Part shown: piece by piece, positions 44,373-53,317 of the stretch | Numbering within the stretch: position 1 is the stretch's first letter | Layout of the letters: every line of letters starts with the position of its first letter | Origin: UBA5972 sp964567685 | Lineage (GTDB): Bacteria > Pseudomonadota > Alphaproteobacteria > Rhodobacterales > Rhodobacteraceae | Direction: 5' to 3' | Assembly: GCA_964567685.1 (NCBI GenBank) | Contig: CAZMNO010000002.1 | Span: 62,001-126,000, forward strand | Length of the DNA: 64,000 nucleotides | Position numbers and translations under genes: made by a program | Notes under the pieces: generated by a model | Seen by the model: only the letters and a program-made list of their open reading frames with translations | Told to the model about the DNA's origin: nothing | The model's database searches: none

Positions 44373-45407
44373 TCAGTTAAACGTACCGGCAACCCGGCCG
44401 AGCAGCATGAATGCCCGCGCCGTGCGGGTTTCCCCCATCTCCGTCAGTTCCTGATCCGAAGCATTCGCCTCAAAATCAGTCAGAACCAGATCGAACTGGC
44501 GCAGGAAATGATGTGCTGCATCACGAAAAACAGGGTCCTGTTTCATGCGCCCACCCGTCAATGCCAGACAGGAACGGTCACGAATGCCGCCAAGACCGGC
44601 GATAACGGGGCCGCGATCACCCTTGGCAAAGCGCCGCCAGGTTTCAGCGCGCGGGCGGTCGGGGCGCAGATCGTCCATGTAAATGCCGTCTTGCGACAAC
44701 AGGGTCAGGATATCCTGCGAAGCCCGGATCATCTTAGCAATGTCACGATCTTCCAGGGCGCGGCGCAGGGTGCGGAACCCCTCGCGGTCGGTTTCGTTTT
44801 CCGGGAAATTCATTGCCCTGATAAACTCGGCAATCGTGATCGGTTCCATCAACTCGCTGGAAGGTGTGCCCAGCGCCAGCAAAGGCTGTTCGGTTGTATC
44901 CTCGCTGGGTTTTTTACTCAGCGCCGCTTTGGTCGTGCTGACCTCCTGCGCCACGGGTTCCCGCCGCGAGGCAAATGTCGCAATCGCCGTCTCGGTCTGT
45001 TTCTGCGAGGCCGCGATCTCGCCCAGCTGTTTTTCTAGCGAAGGTTTCACACTTTGCCCGGCGGTTTGCTGCTGGGTCACATAGGCATGGCGCATCGCAT
45101 CGATCGAGGATTGCAACCTTGCTGCCTCTTCGCGCATGACCTTGGCGGTTTTGGCGCCCGCACTGGCAACCCAGATCAATCCGATGGGCAACAGGATCGA
45201 CACCATCGTCATAACGAATGTCATCGGATTGAAACCGGGGGTGTTTTCGTCGGACGATATCCCGATAAAGAGCCAGAAACCGGCGACAACAGCGACCCAG
45301 ATCAGGCTCAGAACCGCGGCAATAATGTCGGAAAGTTCAACACGATTGCGCACCTGCCGACCGTATATTCCAAGGTCGAGCGGAGCTTCGGGTTTTCCTG
45401 AATCCAT
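44373..45407 (-). CDS. Unknown membrane protein with coiled-coil segment
   Basis: The 344-residue protein has two transmembrane segments near the N-terminus (ELSDIIAAVLSLIWVAVVAGFWLFIG and MTFVMTMVSILLPIGLIWVASAG). A helical, coiled-coil-like stretch follows (about residues 90-150, with many Gln, Glu and Lys), then a Glu/Pro/Ser-rich linker and a C-terminal soluble domain from about residue 185 to the end (ITIAEFIRAMNFPENETDREGFRTLRRALED). A protein of this layout is frequent in Rhodobacterales to my knowledge, but I know no function. It stands alone between ald and greA. Confidence 0.65.
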   Translation of the reverse strand: MDSGKPEAPLDLGIYGRQVRNRVELSDIIAAVLSLIWVAVVAGFWLFIGISSDENTPGFNPMTFVMTMVSILLPIGLIWVASAGAKTAKVMREEAARLQSSIDAMRHAYVTQQQTAGQSVKPSLEKQLGEIAASQKQTETAIATFASRREPVAQEVSTTKAALSKKPSEDTTEQPLLALGTPSSELMEPITIAEFIRAMNFPENETDREGFRTLRRALEDRDIAKMIRASQDILTLLSQDGIYMDDLRPDRPRAETWRRFAKGDRGPVIAGLGGIRDRSCLALTGGRMKQDPVFRDAAHHFLRQFDLVLTDFEANASDQELTEMGETRTARAFMLLGRVAGTFN

Positions 45408-45513
45408 GGCGTAACTGCCTTAGGGGATGGTCATCACTGACAATCTCGCACTGGTTTCAGGAAAAATCCACCGGTGCAAGCCATTTTTCCGCGCGAAAGA
45501 CTGCCACAAGCGT

Positions 45514-45984
45514 TCAGATAAACTTCACACTGAGGATTTCGTAGCTTTTTGTGCCCCCGGGCGTGTTCACCTCGACGGAGTCACCCTCTTCCTTGCCAAT
45601 CAGTGCCCGTGCGATGGGTGATTTGATGTTGAGCAGGCCTTTTTCAATATCAGCTTCGGGTTCACCAACGATCTGAAAGGTTTTCTCTTCATCGGTGTCT
45701 TCATCCGCCAGTTCGACTGTGGCACCGAACTTGATCGCTCCATTAAGCTTGGTAACGTCGATCACCTGAGCCAGTCCGATCAGCCCTTCAAGCTCTTTGA
45801 TCCGGCCTTCGATATGGCTCTGCTGTTCGCGTGCCGCGTGGTATTCGGCATTTTCCGACAAGTCGCCATGCTCGCGCGCCTCTGCTATCGCCCGGATCAC
45901 GGCAGGCCGTTCAACCGATTTCAGGTTTTTCAGCTCTTTGTCCATGGCTTTGTAGCCCTGGGGTGTGACGGGGATCTTTTCCAT
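45514..45984 (-). CDS. greA: Transcription elongation factor GreA
   Basis: GreA (156 residues) rescues stalled RNA polymerase by stimulating transcript cleavage. The N-terminal coiled coil has the KIPVTPQGYKAMDKELKNLK start and the loop AREHGDLSENAEYHAAREQQ, whose acidic tip acts in the polymerase channel. The C-terminal globular domain includes GATVELADEDTDEEKTFQIVG and SPIARALIGKEEGDSV. All hallmark features are present. Confidence 0.97.
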   Translation of the reverse strand: MEKIPVTPQGYKAMDKELKNLKSVERPAVIRAIAEAREHGDLSENAEYHAAREQQSHIEGRIKELEGLIGLAQVIDVTKLNGAIKFGATVELADEDTDEEKTFQIVGEPEADIEKGLLNIKSPIARALIGKEEGDSVEVNTPGGTKSYEILSVKFI

Positions 45985-46197
45985 TTCGCCCGGATCGTCC
46001 TTGTCTGGTTTCTCGAACGCCGAACATAGGATTTGCGCTGGCGAAGGGCAAGGGATTCTATCGCCAATTGCAGCCGCCGCGGGACCTGCCCGTATTGATT
46101 CCTATTCGACCGAATGGTGCGTTTTCGGAAAACATTGATGGACAGAGGCTTTGTCGGTTAGCCTTCTTGTGTTGAGTGCAAAGGATTCGAGTCGCCG

Positions 46198-46782
46198 ATG
46201 GCATTTTTCCCCTCCCTCCCAGAAGACGCCCATCTGTCCGATCTGTTTCAGCGATTTCCCGACAATGCGGGGCCGTTGATGGTCTACCTTGAGGGTATCC
46301 TGCGTTCCGAAGGGGTTTTTTCAATCGGCGAGCGCGAGCTGATCGCGGCCTATGTCTCGGGCCTCAATGCCTGCACTTTCTGTTATGGATCGCACCGCGT
46401 CTATTCCGAGATTTTCGGTCTGCCGCGCGGAACCGTTGATGCCCTGCTGCGCGATATTGAAGGTGCAGAGATCAGCGACAAAATGAAACCGGTTCTGCAC
46501 TATGTGAAAAAGCTCAACACCCTGCCGTCACGACTGACCCAGGCCGATGCGGATGCCGTGTTTGCGGTGGGCTGGACCGAGCGGGCCCTGTTTGAAGCGA
46601 TCCAGGTCTCAGCCGCCTTCAACATGATGAACCGCATCGTCGAAGGTGCCGGCGTAACCTTTGATTATGACAAAAACGATGATGTGCGACGCGAGCTCAG
46701 AAATCGTCGCCAGCACTCCTATCTCGATTTCGGTCGCCGTCTCGGGGTGATCCCGCCGGAAGATGAGTCACTGAATGTCTGA
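46198..46782 (+). CDS. Carboxymuconolactone decarboxylase/AhpD-like peroxidase-related protein
   Basis: A 194-residue helical protein of the carboxymuconolactone decarboxylase family, peroxidase-related branch. The catalytic AhpD-type motif is NACTFCYGSH with Cys59, Cys62 and His66. Such proteins reduce peroxides with a thiol partner, but the true substrate here is unknown. The ribosome-binding site is weak (AAGGA about 12 nt upstream). The 213-nt upstream gap to greA must contain both promoters. Confidence 0.88.
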   Translation: MAFFPSLPEDAHLSDLFQRFPDNAGPLMVYLEGILRSEGVFSIGERELIAAYVSGLNACTFCYGSHRVYSEIFGLPRGTVDALLRDIEGAEISDKMKPVLHYVKKLNTLPSRLTQADADAVFAVGWTERALFEAIQVSAAFNMMNRIVEGAGVTFDYDKNDDVRRELRNRRQHSYLDFGRRLGVIPPEDESLNV

Positions 46783-46908
46783 CAGTCACAAGGCGGCGCT
46801 GGTTCCTGAATCTGCGCATTGTTGATCTGACAAGCCGATTTCCCACCCAAAGACCTGTAATCGGCCTTGTTTCCAACAGAAAACTCCAATTCTGCCGTTT
46901 GGTCCCGA

Positions 46909-46937
46909 TTGACCTGACCCCGCGCCTTGTCTAGGCA
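46909..46937 (+). promoter_or_regulatory. Candidate sigma-70 type promoter of ETF-QO
   Basis: TTGACC (46909-46914) and TAGGCA (46932-46937) are separated by exactly 17 nt, close to the housekeeping consensus, and lie 64 nt before the ETF-QO start. The match is by eye only. Confidence 0.4.
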
Positions 46938-47000
46938 TAGCCGAGTTGAAAAAGCACGTGATCCGAGACAGGAGTCCGGGGTGAAAAAAGGGGATGGCTC

Positions 47001-48656
47001 ATGGCCGATATTGAACGCGAGTCGATGGAATATGATGTTGTCATCGTGGGTGCAGGCCCCGCCGGTCTGTCGGCGGCCATTCGGCTCAAGCAACTCAGCG
47101 AAGACCTTAATGTCGTGGTGCTGGAAAAAGGCTCTGAGGTCGGCGCCCACATTCTTTCCGGCGCGGTGCTTGACCTTGTCGGCCTTGACGCCCTGATCCC
47201 CGATTGGAAAGACCGCGGCGCGCCGATCAAGGTCAAGGTCAAGAAAGACAATTTCCTGATGCTGGGGCCGGCCGGTTCGATCCGCATCCCCAACTTCCCC
47301 ATGCCGCCTTTGATGAACAACCACGGCAAATATATTGTCTCGATGGCCAATGTCTGCCGCTGGATGGCCGAGCAGGCCGAAGAGATGGGTGTGGAAATCT
47401 TCCCCGGAATGGCCTGTTCCGAGCTTGTCTTCGGCGACAACGGCGAAGTCAAAGGCGTGGTGGCCGGTGAGTTCGGCAAAAACCCCGACGGCACCCCCGG
47501 CCCCTCATACGAGCCCGGCATGGAATTGCATGGCAAATATGTTTTCCTCTCAGAAGGTGTGCGCGGCTCGCTTGCCAAGGAAGTGATCGCAAAATACGAC
47601 CTGCAAGCCGGCAAGGATGTACAGAAATTCGGCATCGGCATGAAGGAAATCTGGGAGATCAGGCCGGAAAACCACTCCGAAGGCACGGTGACCCACACCA
47701 TGGGTTGGCCCCTTGGCGGCAATGCCGGTGGCGGCTCGTTCATCTATCATCTGGAAAACAACCAGATCTATATCGGCTTCGTTGTCCATCTGAACTACAA
47801 GAACCCGCATCTCTTTCCATACATGGAATTCCAGCGCTTCAAGCATCACCCGGATGTGGCGAAGATTCTGGAAGGCGGCAAGCGGGTTGCCTATGGCGCA
47901 CGGGTGATTTCCGAAGGTGGCTGGCAGTCGATCCCGAAAGTAGTCTTCCCCGGCGGCGCACTGCTCGGTTGCTCGGCAGGGCTGGTCAATGTGCCCCGGA
48001 TCAAAGGCAACCATAACGCCATGCTAAGCGGTAAAGCAGCCGCCGAAGCAGCCTATGCCGCCATCAATGACGGGCGCGGCGGCGATGAGCTGACCGCTTA
48101 CGAGACCGACCTGCGCTCAGGCCCCATCGCCAAGGATCTGAAACGGGTGCGCAACGTCAAACCGCTCTGGTCGAAATTCGGCATGCTGCCTTCGCTGGTT
48201 CTCGGTGGCCTTGACATGTGGGTTGCCAACCTGACGGGCTGGAACCCGTTTGGCACGCTCAAGCACGGCAAAACCGATGCCGCCGCGACCGAACCTGCGG
48301 ACAGGCACAAGATCATCGAATACCCGAAAGCCGATGGCGTTCTGTCCTTTGACCGCCTGACCAATGTCAGCTTTTCGGCAACCAACCACGAGGAAGAGCA
48401 GCCCTGCCATTTGCAACTGGCCGATCCCGATCTGCCGATCGCGGTTAACCTGCCTAAATACGCTGAACCCGCCCAACGCTACTGTCCCGCCGGTGTCTAC
48501 GAAATCCTGCGCGACGATGACGGATCAAACCCACGCTTCCAGATCAATGCGCAGAACTGTGTGCATTGCAAAACCTGCGATATCAAGGATCCGAGCCAGA
48601 ACATCACATGGAAAAGCCCACAAGGCGGCGAGGGGCCGAATTATCCGAATATGTAA
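47001..48656 (+). CDS. etfD: Electron transfer flavoprotein-ubiquinone oxidoreductase
   Basis: ETF-QO (551 residues) oxidises reduced electron transfer flavoprotein and reduces ubiquinone at the inner membrane. The FAD motif VVIVGAGPAGLSAAIRLKQL is N-terminal, and GWPLGGNAGGGSFIYHLE and FPGGALLGCSAGLVNVPRIKG follow. A [4Fe-4S] cluster is bound by Cys495, Cys520, Cys523 and Cys526 (CVHCKTC) near the end. It is normally next to a TPR protein and ispE in related genomes as I recall, but 4.7 kb separates them here, with decayed copies of this gene's 3' end in between. Confidence 0.96.
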   Translation: MADIERESMEYDVVIVGAGPAGLSAAIRLKQLSEDLNVVVLEKGSEVGAHILSGAVLDLVGLDALIPDWKDRGAPIKVKVKKDNFLMLGPAGSIRIPNFPMPPLMNNHGKYIVSMANVCRWMAEQAEEMGVEIFPGMACSELVFGDNGEVKGVVAGEFGKNPDGTPGPSYEPGMELHGKYVFLSEGVRGSLAKEVIAKYDLQAGKDVQKFGIGMKEIWEIRPENHSEGTVTHTMGWPLGGNAGGGSFIYHLENNQIYIGFVVHLNYKNPHLFPYMEFQRFKHHPDVAKILEGGKRVAYGARVISEGGWQSIPKVVFPGGALLGCSAGLVNVPRIKGNHNAMLSGKAAAEAAYAAINDGRGGDELTAYETDLRSGPIAKDLKRVRNVKPLWSKFGMLPSLVLGGLDMWVANLTGWNPFGTLKHGKTDAAATEPADRHKIIEYPKADGVLSFDRLTNVSFSATNHEEEQPCHLQLADPDLPIAVNLPKYAEPAQRYCPAGVYEILRDDDGSNPRFQINAQNCVHCKTCDIKDPSQNITWKSPQGGEGPNYPNM

Positions 48657-48797
48657 GGGTTCAGCTGTCGCGAAGACAGTTGGCCAACGCCTGATTTGCG
48701 CCAGACTTGCAGAAGTTTGGCACCTCGCGAATGTTGGAAATCAGCCAACTTCGCGCAGATCGATTGCCCGCATCCCGCAACGCAGAGGATATAAACC

Positions 48798-49967
48798 ATG
48801 ATAAATATTGAAAAAGTCCGCCTGGATACGCCGAGTTGCGAGCGCGTTTTGCACTTCAACAACGCCGGATCGTCGCTCATGCCTGTTCCGGTATTCAAGG
48901 CCCTGCAAAGCGTATTGGCAAATGAGAACGAAGTCGGCGGCTACGAGGCAGAACGCCTTGCCCAAGACGATATTCAGGCCTTCTATACCGAGTTTGGCGC
49001 ACTTCTGAACGCCGACCCCGAGGAAATCGCCTTTGTCGAGAATGCAACCCGTGCCTGGGACATGGCGTTTTACGGGCTGCATCTGGCACCCGGGGACAGG
49101 GTGATCACCCACGGGTCCGAATACGCCTCCAACTACCTGGCACTGCTGCAGCAATCGCGCCGTCTCGGGTTTGAGATCGACCTGGTGCCCTCTGATGCTT
49201 CCGGCCAGATCGACGTTGAGGCTTTGGACAACTTGATCGCCGCAAAGACGAAACTGATCGCGATCACACATGTTCCGACGCAAGGCGGCTTGGTCAACCC
49301 CGCCGCTGACGTCGGCAAAATCGCGCGGAAACACGGTGTTCTTTACCTGCTTGATGCCTGCCAATCCGTGGGTCAGATCGACGTCGATGTTGCTGAGATC
49401 GGCTGTGATATTCTGTCGGGCACGGGTCGCAAGTTTCTGCGCGGACCAAGGGGAACGGGGTTTCTCTATGTCCGAAAGGGCATCATCGACCAGATTGACC
49501 CCCCGTTTATCGACCTTTTTTCCGCCAGATGGACAGAGGCGAACGGTTTTGAGTTCATCAAAGGCGCCAGGCGGTTTGAAAACTGGGAAAGCTATGTCGC
49601 GGGGCGCGTCGGCCTGATGGAAGCCGTCCGGTATGCGCGCAAAATCGGTCTTTCGAATATTGAACAGCGCGTGGCACAGCTTGGCCAGGACCTGCGCGAT
49701 GCGCTGTCGCAAATCAGCGGTGTCAGCGCGCATGATCTGGGAGAGAGAAAATGCGGTATCGTCACGTTCACCAAAACGGGCATTGACCCCAAGGATATCG
49801 CGGAACGTCTGCGCTCAAAGGGGATCAATGTATCCGTATCACAAATGCGCTCCGCCCGGCTGGATCTGCAACCGCGCGGTCTTGAATCGCTGACCCGCGC
49901 TTCCATCCACTATTTCAACACCCGCGATGAAATCTCGCGATTTGCCAAAGCCGTGGAACAGGTGTAG
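48798..49967 (+). CDS. Class V aminotransferase-fold PLP enzyme
   Basis: A 389-residue fold-type I enzyme of the class V group (cysteine desulfurase, isopenicillin N epimerase and EgtE-like enzymes). Features are FNNAGSSLMPVPVF near residue 20, the THVPTQGGLVNPAADVGKIA, LLDACQSVGQIDVDV with the PLP-binding Asp, and the Schiff-base Lys212 in SGTGRKFLRGPRGTGFLY. A catalytic Cys of true cysteine desulfurases is not evident, so C-S lyase or epimerase-type chemistry is more likely. The gene lies directly downstream of etfD, in the accessory segment. Confidence 0.85.
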   Translation: MINIEKVRLDTPSCERVLHFNNAGSSLMPVPVFKALQSVLANENEVGGYEAERLAQDDIQAFYTEFGALLNADPEEIAFVENATRAWDMAFYGLHLAPGDRVITHGSEYASNYLALLQQSRRLGFEIDLVPSDASGQIDVEALDNLIAAKTKLIAITHVPTQGGLVNPAADVGKIARKHGVLYLLDACQSVGQIDVDVAEIGCDILSGTGRKFLRGPRGTGFLYVRKGIIDQIDPPFIDLFSARWTEANGFEFIKGARRFENWESYVAGRVGLMEAVRYARKIGLSNIEQRVAQLGQDLRDALSQISGVSAHDLGERKCGIVTFTKTGIDPKDIAERLRSKGINVSVSQMRSARLDLQPRGLESLTRASIHYFNTRDEISRFAKAVEQV

Positions 49968-50022
49968 CCGAAAGCAGGCCTGGCAGGCGAACCGGGTGCT
50001 TTTATCACCTGCGTATCCCGCG

Positions 50023-50439
50023 CTATCCGTCGCGTCCGGGTTCGTCCGGATCGCTGGAGAACAAAGCGATCTTGTTGCCTTGAGGGTCGCGAAGGTAGCC
50101 CACATAAAAATGAGGTCCATAGGAAGCGCGGAAGCCCGGCTGGCCTTCGTCAAAACCACCCGCGGCAAGCGCTGCGGCATGAAGGTCACGAACCTGCATT
50201 TGACTGCGCGCTTCAAACGCAATCATGGTCCCGTTCCCAGCCGAGGCCGGATGGCCATCAAAGGGTGATTTAACGTAGAAATCTGGCAGAGCGACAAGCT
50301 GGTCGGGTTGACTCTGCAGAGTATAACTCAGGTCCCCATGAACCTCGTCTAGCCCGTAACCAAGCGCGGGCAGGAACGCAGAATAGAACCGCTTCGCACG
50401 CTCAATGTCGTCAGCACCAACGGTGACATAGGCAATCAT
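50023..50439 (-). CDS. VOC family protein
   Basis: A 138-residue single glyoxalase-fold protein: IAYVTVGADDIERAKRFYSAFLPALG at the N-terminus and YVGYLRDPQGNKIALFSSDP at the end, with the Glu position of classic metal binding replaced in part. Such proteins include antibiotic-binding and isomerase members. It is oriented opposite to the PLP enzyme gene. No function can be assigned beyond the fold. Confidence 0.82.
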   Translation of the reverse strand: MIAYVTVGADDIERAKRFYSAFLPALGYGLDEVHGDLSYTLQSQPDQLVALPDFYVKSPFDGHPASAGNGTMIAFEARSQMQVRDLHAAALAAGGFDEGQPGFRASYGPHFYVGYLRDPQGNKIALFSSDPDEPGRDG

Positions 50440-50569
50440 TCCGTGTGCTCCTTTTGGGAAGTTTGGTTATTGGCCCGGGTATACCACGTATAACACGCCC
50501 ACGCACAACTCGGAACAATGGCCGCAAGACTGTCCTATCGGGTATAGTGCGAACCGGGATTTGATCTGC

Positions 50570-51103
50570 TCATTCTTTGCGTTTCCCAAACCACATTCGA
50601 CTGATCAGCCCATCCCGCAAAAAGAACTGATGATAGGCCCAACCTGCAAAGTGCAGGCCAATCAGGACGAGCAGCAAAGTCGCGACTCCTCCATGTGCCA
50701 CGCGCGCTGAAAAAACGTTGAAATCAGCGGGCAAGGGTGCACCCGAACCGGAAAACACGATCGCAAACAGATCAGCCGAAAGGGCGGTGCCAATGCCGCT
50801 TCCAACCATCGCGAAAACAAGAAGATACATTCCCCAATGGGCGAATTTCGCTCCTGAATTGAGCATCGGATTGCCGGTGTCCGCTTCGGGAGGACGCTGT
50901 GAAAGAAAGCGGGTTGCAAGCCGTATGATCATGAACGCGCCAACACTAAGCCCCCAAATCATATGACCGGTCAGCGCAAACATCTTGTCAGGATCATCAT
51001 TCTTAATATCGGCCAGGCCGGGCCCGCCGACAAGCAGCGCAATCAGGATCATAACGGCAATAAGCCAGTGAAGGCCGACGAGAAGGGGATGGTATCGCTT
51101 CAT
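50570..51103 (-). CDS. Cytochrome b561 family protein
   Basis: A four-helix diheme membrane cytochrome (177 residues). Haem-binding His are in RYHPLLVGLHWLIAV, ALTGHMIWGLS, KFAHWGMYLLVF and GLHFAGWAYHQF. Such bacterial b561 proteins move electrons from quinol, for example to periplasmic oxygen-stress or peroxide systems. It is divergent from the LysR gene with a 130-nt gap, so LysR-type control is probable. The start at 51103 gives the usual MKRYHPLLVGLHW beginning. Confidence 0.92.
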   Translation of the reverse strand: MKRYHPLLVGLHWLIAVMILIALLVGGPGLADIKNDDPDKMFALTGHMIWGLSVGAFMIIRLATRFLSQRPPEADTGNPMLNSGAKFAHWGMYLLVFAMVGSGIGTALSADLFAIVFSGSGAPLPADFNVFSARVAHGGVATLLLVLIGLHFAGWAYHQFFLRDGLISRMWFGKRKE

Positions 51104-51233
51104 CAAAGAGTTCCAATGCCAGTGTGTTGCAGCGCCAAAACGCACGTGCTTGAGGGAAGTATCATTTCAAACTATCAAATTCCTTCATAATAATATATGA
51201 AACAAAAGAAACGTTATGTTACACTAAAGAAAC

Positions 51234-52148
51234 ATGAGAACAACTGACTGGCAACAATTGCCTCACTTTCTCGCCGTAGCGCGGGCCGGCAGTCTGCGCG
51301 CCGCTGCGCAGTTGGCAGGAGCCAATTACGGCACCGTGAACCGAAGTATTCAGGCACTGGAAGCAAGCTATGGTGCCCGGTTGTTTCACCGGTCCAGACG
51401 GGGGTTCACGCTTACCGAATTCGGTGAGGCGCTGATGCCGATTGCCGAGGACGCCGAACAGAAAGTCATCGCGGCCCGAAAGCGTGTCGAGGGGATGGAC
51501 AAAAGCGAATCCGGCAAGATCCGGTTCTCGCTCTCACCGACTTTGGCCTATGATATCGTGGCACCGATCATTGCCCGGTTTGGCGATCAATATCCCGAGA
51601 TTGATATCGAGTTGCGGCTGACCTCAGATGTGGAATCCATCACCAATGACGAAACCGACATTTCCCTGCGCGCTGCAATCGAAGTAACCGATGACGTTGT
51701 CGCGCGTCGACTTTTCCGGCTTGATCTGGGCACATACGCCAGCAGCGACTATGTTGAAAAGATCGTCCCGAACGCTGGACCGGAAGGCTTGGGACTGACC
51801 TGGATAGGGTTGCCCGGTGATGGGGATGCTAAAAGCTGGTTGGCACGTTCGTCGTTCCCCAAGGCTGCAGTCCGCCACGAGGTGACTGACGGACATATGC
51901 GGGCCCACCTCGTCAGCCTGGGTGCGGGCATTTCCCACATGCCCGTCCTGTTTGAGCAGTTTTTCCCAAACCTCCGCCGCATGCCCGAAACGGAAATATT
52001 CAACGGACCGTGGCTCTGGATATTGCTTCATACCGACCTCAGAAAAACCGTCCGCGTCCGTCGATTTGTTGACTTTCTGACAGCAGAAATGCTCGCGCTG
52101 CACAAAAGGACTCTGACCTCACGTGACCACGTGCCGAAAGGGGAGTGA
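51234..52148 (+). CDS. LysR family transcriptional regulator
   Basis: A 304-residue regulator with a winged helix-turn-helix (FLAVARAGSLRAAAQLAGANYGTVNRSIQALEASYGARLFHRSRRGFTLTE) and a periplasmic-binding-like effector domain from about residue 90. The effector is unknown. Divergence from the b561 gene suggests that this gene is its direct target. The 3' end is followed by the first decayed ETF-QO fragment. Confidence 0.92.
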   Translation: MRTTDWQQLPHFLAVARAGSLRAAAQLAGANYGTVNRSIQALEASYGARLFHRSRRGFTLTEFGEALMPIAEDAEQKVIAARKRVEGMDKSESGKIRFSLSPTLAYDIVAPIIARFGDQYPEIDIELRLTSDVESITNDETDISLRAAIEVTDDVVARRLFRLDLGTYASSDYVEKIVPNAGPEGLGLTWIGLPGDGDAKSWLARSSFPKAAVRHEVTDGHMRAHLVSLGAGISHMPVLFEQFFPNLRRMPETEIFNGPWLWILLHTDLRKTVRVRRFVDFLTAEMLALHKRTLTSRDHVPKGE

Positions 52149-52189
52149 AAGACTGCTTCGCCTCGTGCACTGGCCTCCCATCATCCTGC

Positions 52190-52345
52190 GCAGAACCCGC
52201 AACACCAACGACCCGAGCCAGAACATCACCTGGCTATGACCACAAGGCGTTAAAGTACCGAATTAGCCAAAAACGTAACGGGTCAGCTCATGTGAACCCC
52301 GGGGGCGAATGCCTGTTTTGAGCCCAAGTTGCACAATGCTGCACA
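52190..52345 (+). repeat. Decayed copy of the ETF-QO gene 3' end (remnant 1)
   Basis: The stretch aligns with the end of etfD and about 65 nt beyond its stop. It keeps CGCAGAAC, the shared block CCGAGCCAGAACATCAC-TGG, CCACAAGGCG, then CCGAATTA, CGTAACGGGTCAGCTC and the downstream GCCTG-TTTG-GCC pattern. The coding frame is destroyed by deletions and substitutions. A 39-nt block (52196-52234) is 38/39 identical to 53122-53160. Confidence 0.75.
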
Positions 52346-52391
52346 TTGCAATAGTGTCCGCTTTTTTTGATGCAGCAATTCCCCTCGGCAT

Positions 52392-52925
52392 ATGATCATG
52401 ACCAACTACCATTCACGAAACCCTGCCGGACTTTCGGATGCCGAATTGGCATTTCAAGCCGATCCCGACAATTGGCGGTATGGTCCTACCTTCGATGTCC
52501 GCTTTTTTTTCAACCACTCGCTCGATTTCGTCGACTTCGAGACTGCTTTGCTGAATGATCCTCTTCGCATTGTCGACCCGAGGTTTGACACACCGGGCCG
52601 AGTGCTCCTTCGCCATGACCAATGGCCAAATTGCTTAGGTGCACGGTACTATGACTTTCAGCGACCCAATCGTCGCGAGCCGACGATCGTGTTCTACCCA
52701 AATCAGTATCGCACAGTGGTAGGCGGAAAGCCTTCCGGTGGTCGAAACGGGGCCCTTGGTGAGTTCGTGGAACCCATCATTTCCCTCGCGCTCCGCATCA
52801 AGACCGCATGCGACGCTCATGAAGTCCTGCTGTTTTTCGAGGACTTTTACCCAGGTAAGAGCCCAGAAACTGAGGTCTTTCCGGGCATATTTCTTGCCGA
52901 ACAGATTTTCAAAGCAATGAAATAG
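52392..52925 (+). CDS. Orphan protein flanked by ETF-QO remnants
   Basis: A soluble 177-residue protein: Asn/Asp-rich N-terminus (YHSRNPAGLSDAELAFQADPD), an Phe-rich middle (FDVRFFFNHSLDFVDFE), a YYDFQRPNRREPTIVFYPNQYRTVVGGKPSGGRNG segment, and an amphipathic C-terminal helix ending in ALRIKTACDAHEVLLFFEDFYPG. I recognise no family or catalytic motif. Start may be ATG 52392 or 52398. Codon use is slightly AT-richer than neighbours. It lies between the two remnants, so it looks like acquired cargo. Confidence 0.6.
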   Translation: MIMTNYHSRNPAGLSDAELAFQADPDNWRYGPTFDVRFFFNHSLDFVDFETALLNDPLRIVDPRFDTPGRVLLRHDQWPNCLGARYYDFQRPNRREPTIVFYPNQYRTVVGGKPSGGRNGALGEFVEPIISLALRIKTACDAHEVLLFFEDFYPGKSPETEVFPGIFLAEQIFKAMK

Positions 52926-53317
52926 TTTGGCATCGGTGGCTGTTGGCGACTGTTGGCAATTTACCAGAAAGCCAGTGGCCTTTGATCAGTTCTGGCTGCC
53001 AAAAAATGAGTGCAATTTGCTTTAGTTTACCGTTCGTTGAATTCACTGGGGACATTGGAGCAGTCGCCGCGATAGGCAGTAAAGCCCGCATACCTACCCC
53101 GGCGACTTTCCCCCACATTCCCCCGCAACACCAAAGACCCGAGCCAGAACATCACCTGGCGCTGCCCGCAAACGGGCAGGGGCCATAACCCTCCCAGGTT
53201 GTGACCTCGCAATAACTTGCTTGCATGTTAGTCGAAAACCCATGATCCCCGCATTGCCAATAGTGGGCCACCAGACTAGGCTTCGCGATGACAAATCAGT
53301 GACCGAGGATCTTTCGC
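52926..53317. other. 392-nt non-coding stretch with remnant 2 and TPR promoter
   Basis: The first 190 nt have no gene; a GGCTGTTGGCGACTGTTGGC near-direct repeat occurs at 52936-52958. At 53122 the second ETF-QO remnant begins. After 53200 the DNA is AT-richer and probably contains the promoter of the TPR gene. Nothing else is evident. Confidence 0.5.
53122..53179 (+). repeat. Decayed copy of the ETF-QO gene 3' end (remnant 2)
   Basis: CCCGCAACACCAAAGACCCG and the following AGCCAGAACATCACCTGGC are 38/39 identical to remnant 1. The continuation GCTGCCCGCAAACGGGCAGG and GGCC resembles the last codons before the ETF-QO stop. The local etfD shares the CCGAGCCAGAACATCAC-TGG core. The two remnants resemble each other more than etfD, so both derive from a related but different allele. 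Confidence 0.7.

Noticed and set aside
48741..49733. Minus-strand open frame of 330 codons over the PLP enzyme
   Set aside because: Antisense shadow; the PLP enzyme motifs on the plus strand are clear.
48657..53317. Genomic island with integrase
   Set aside because: No integrase, transposase or tRNA gene is present in the interval; only the decayed repeats argue for insertion.
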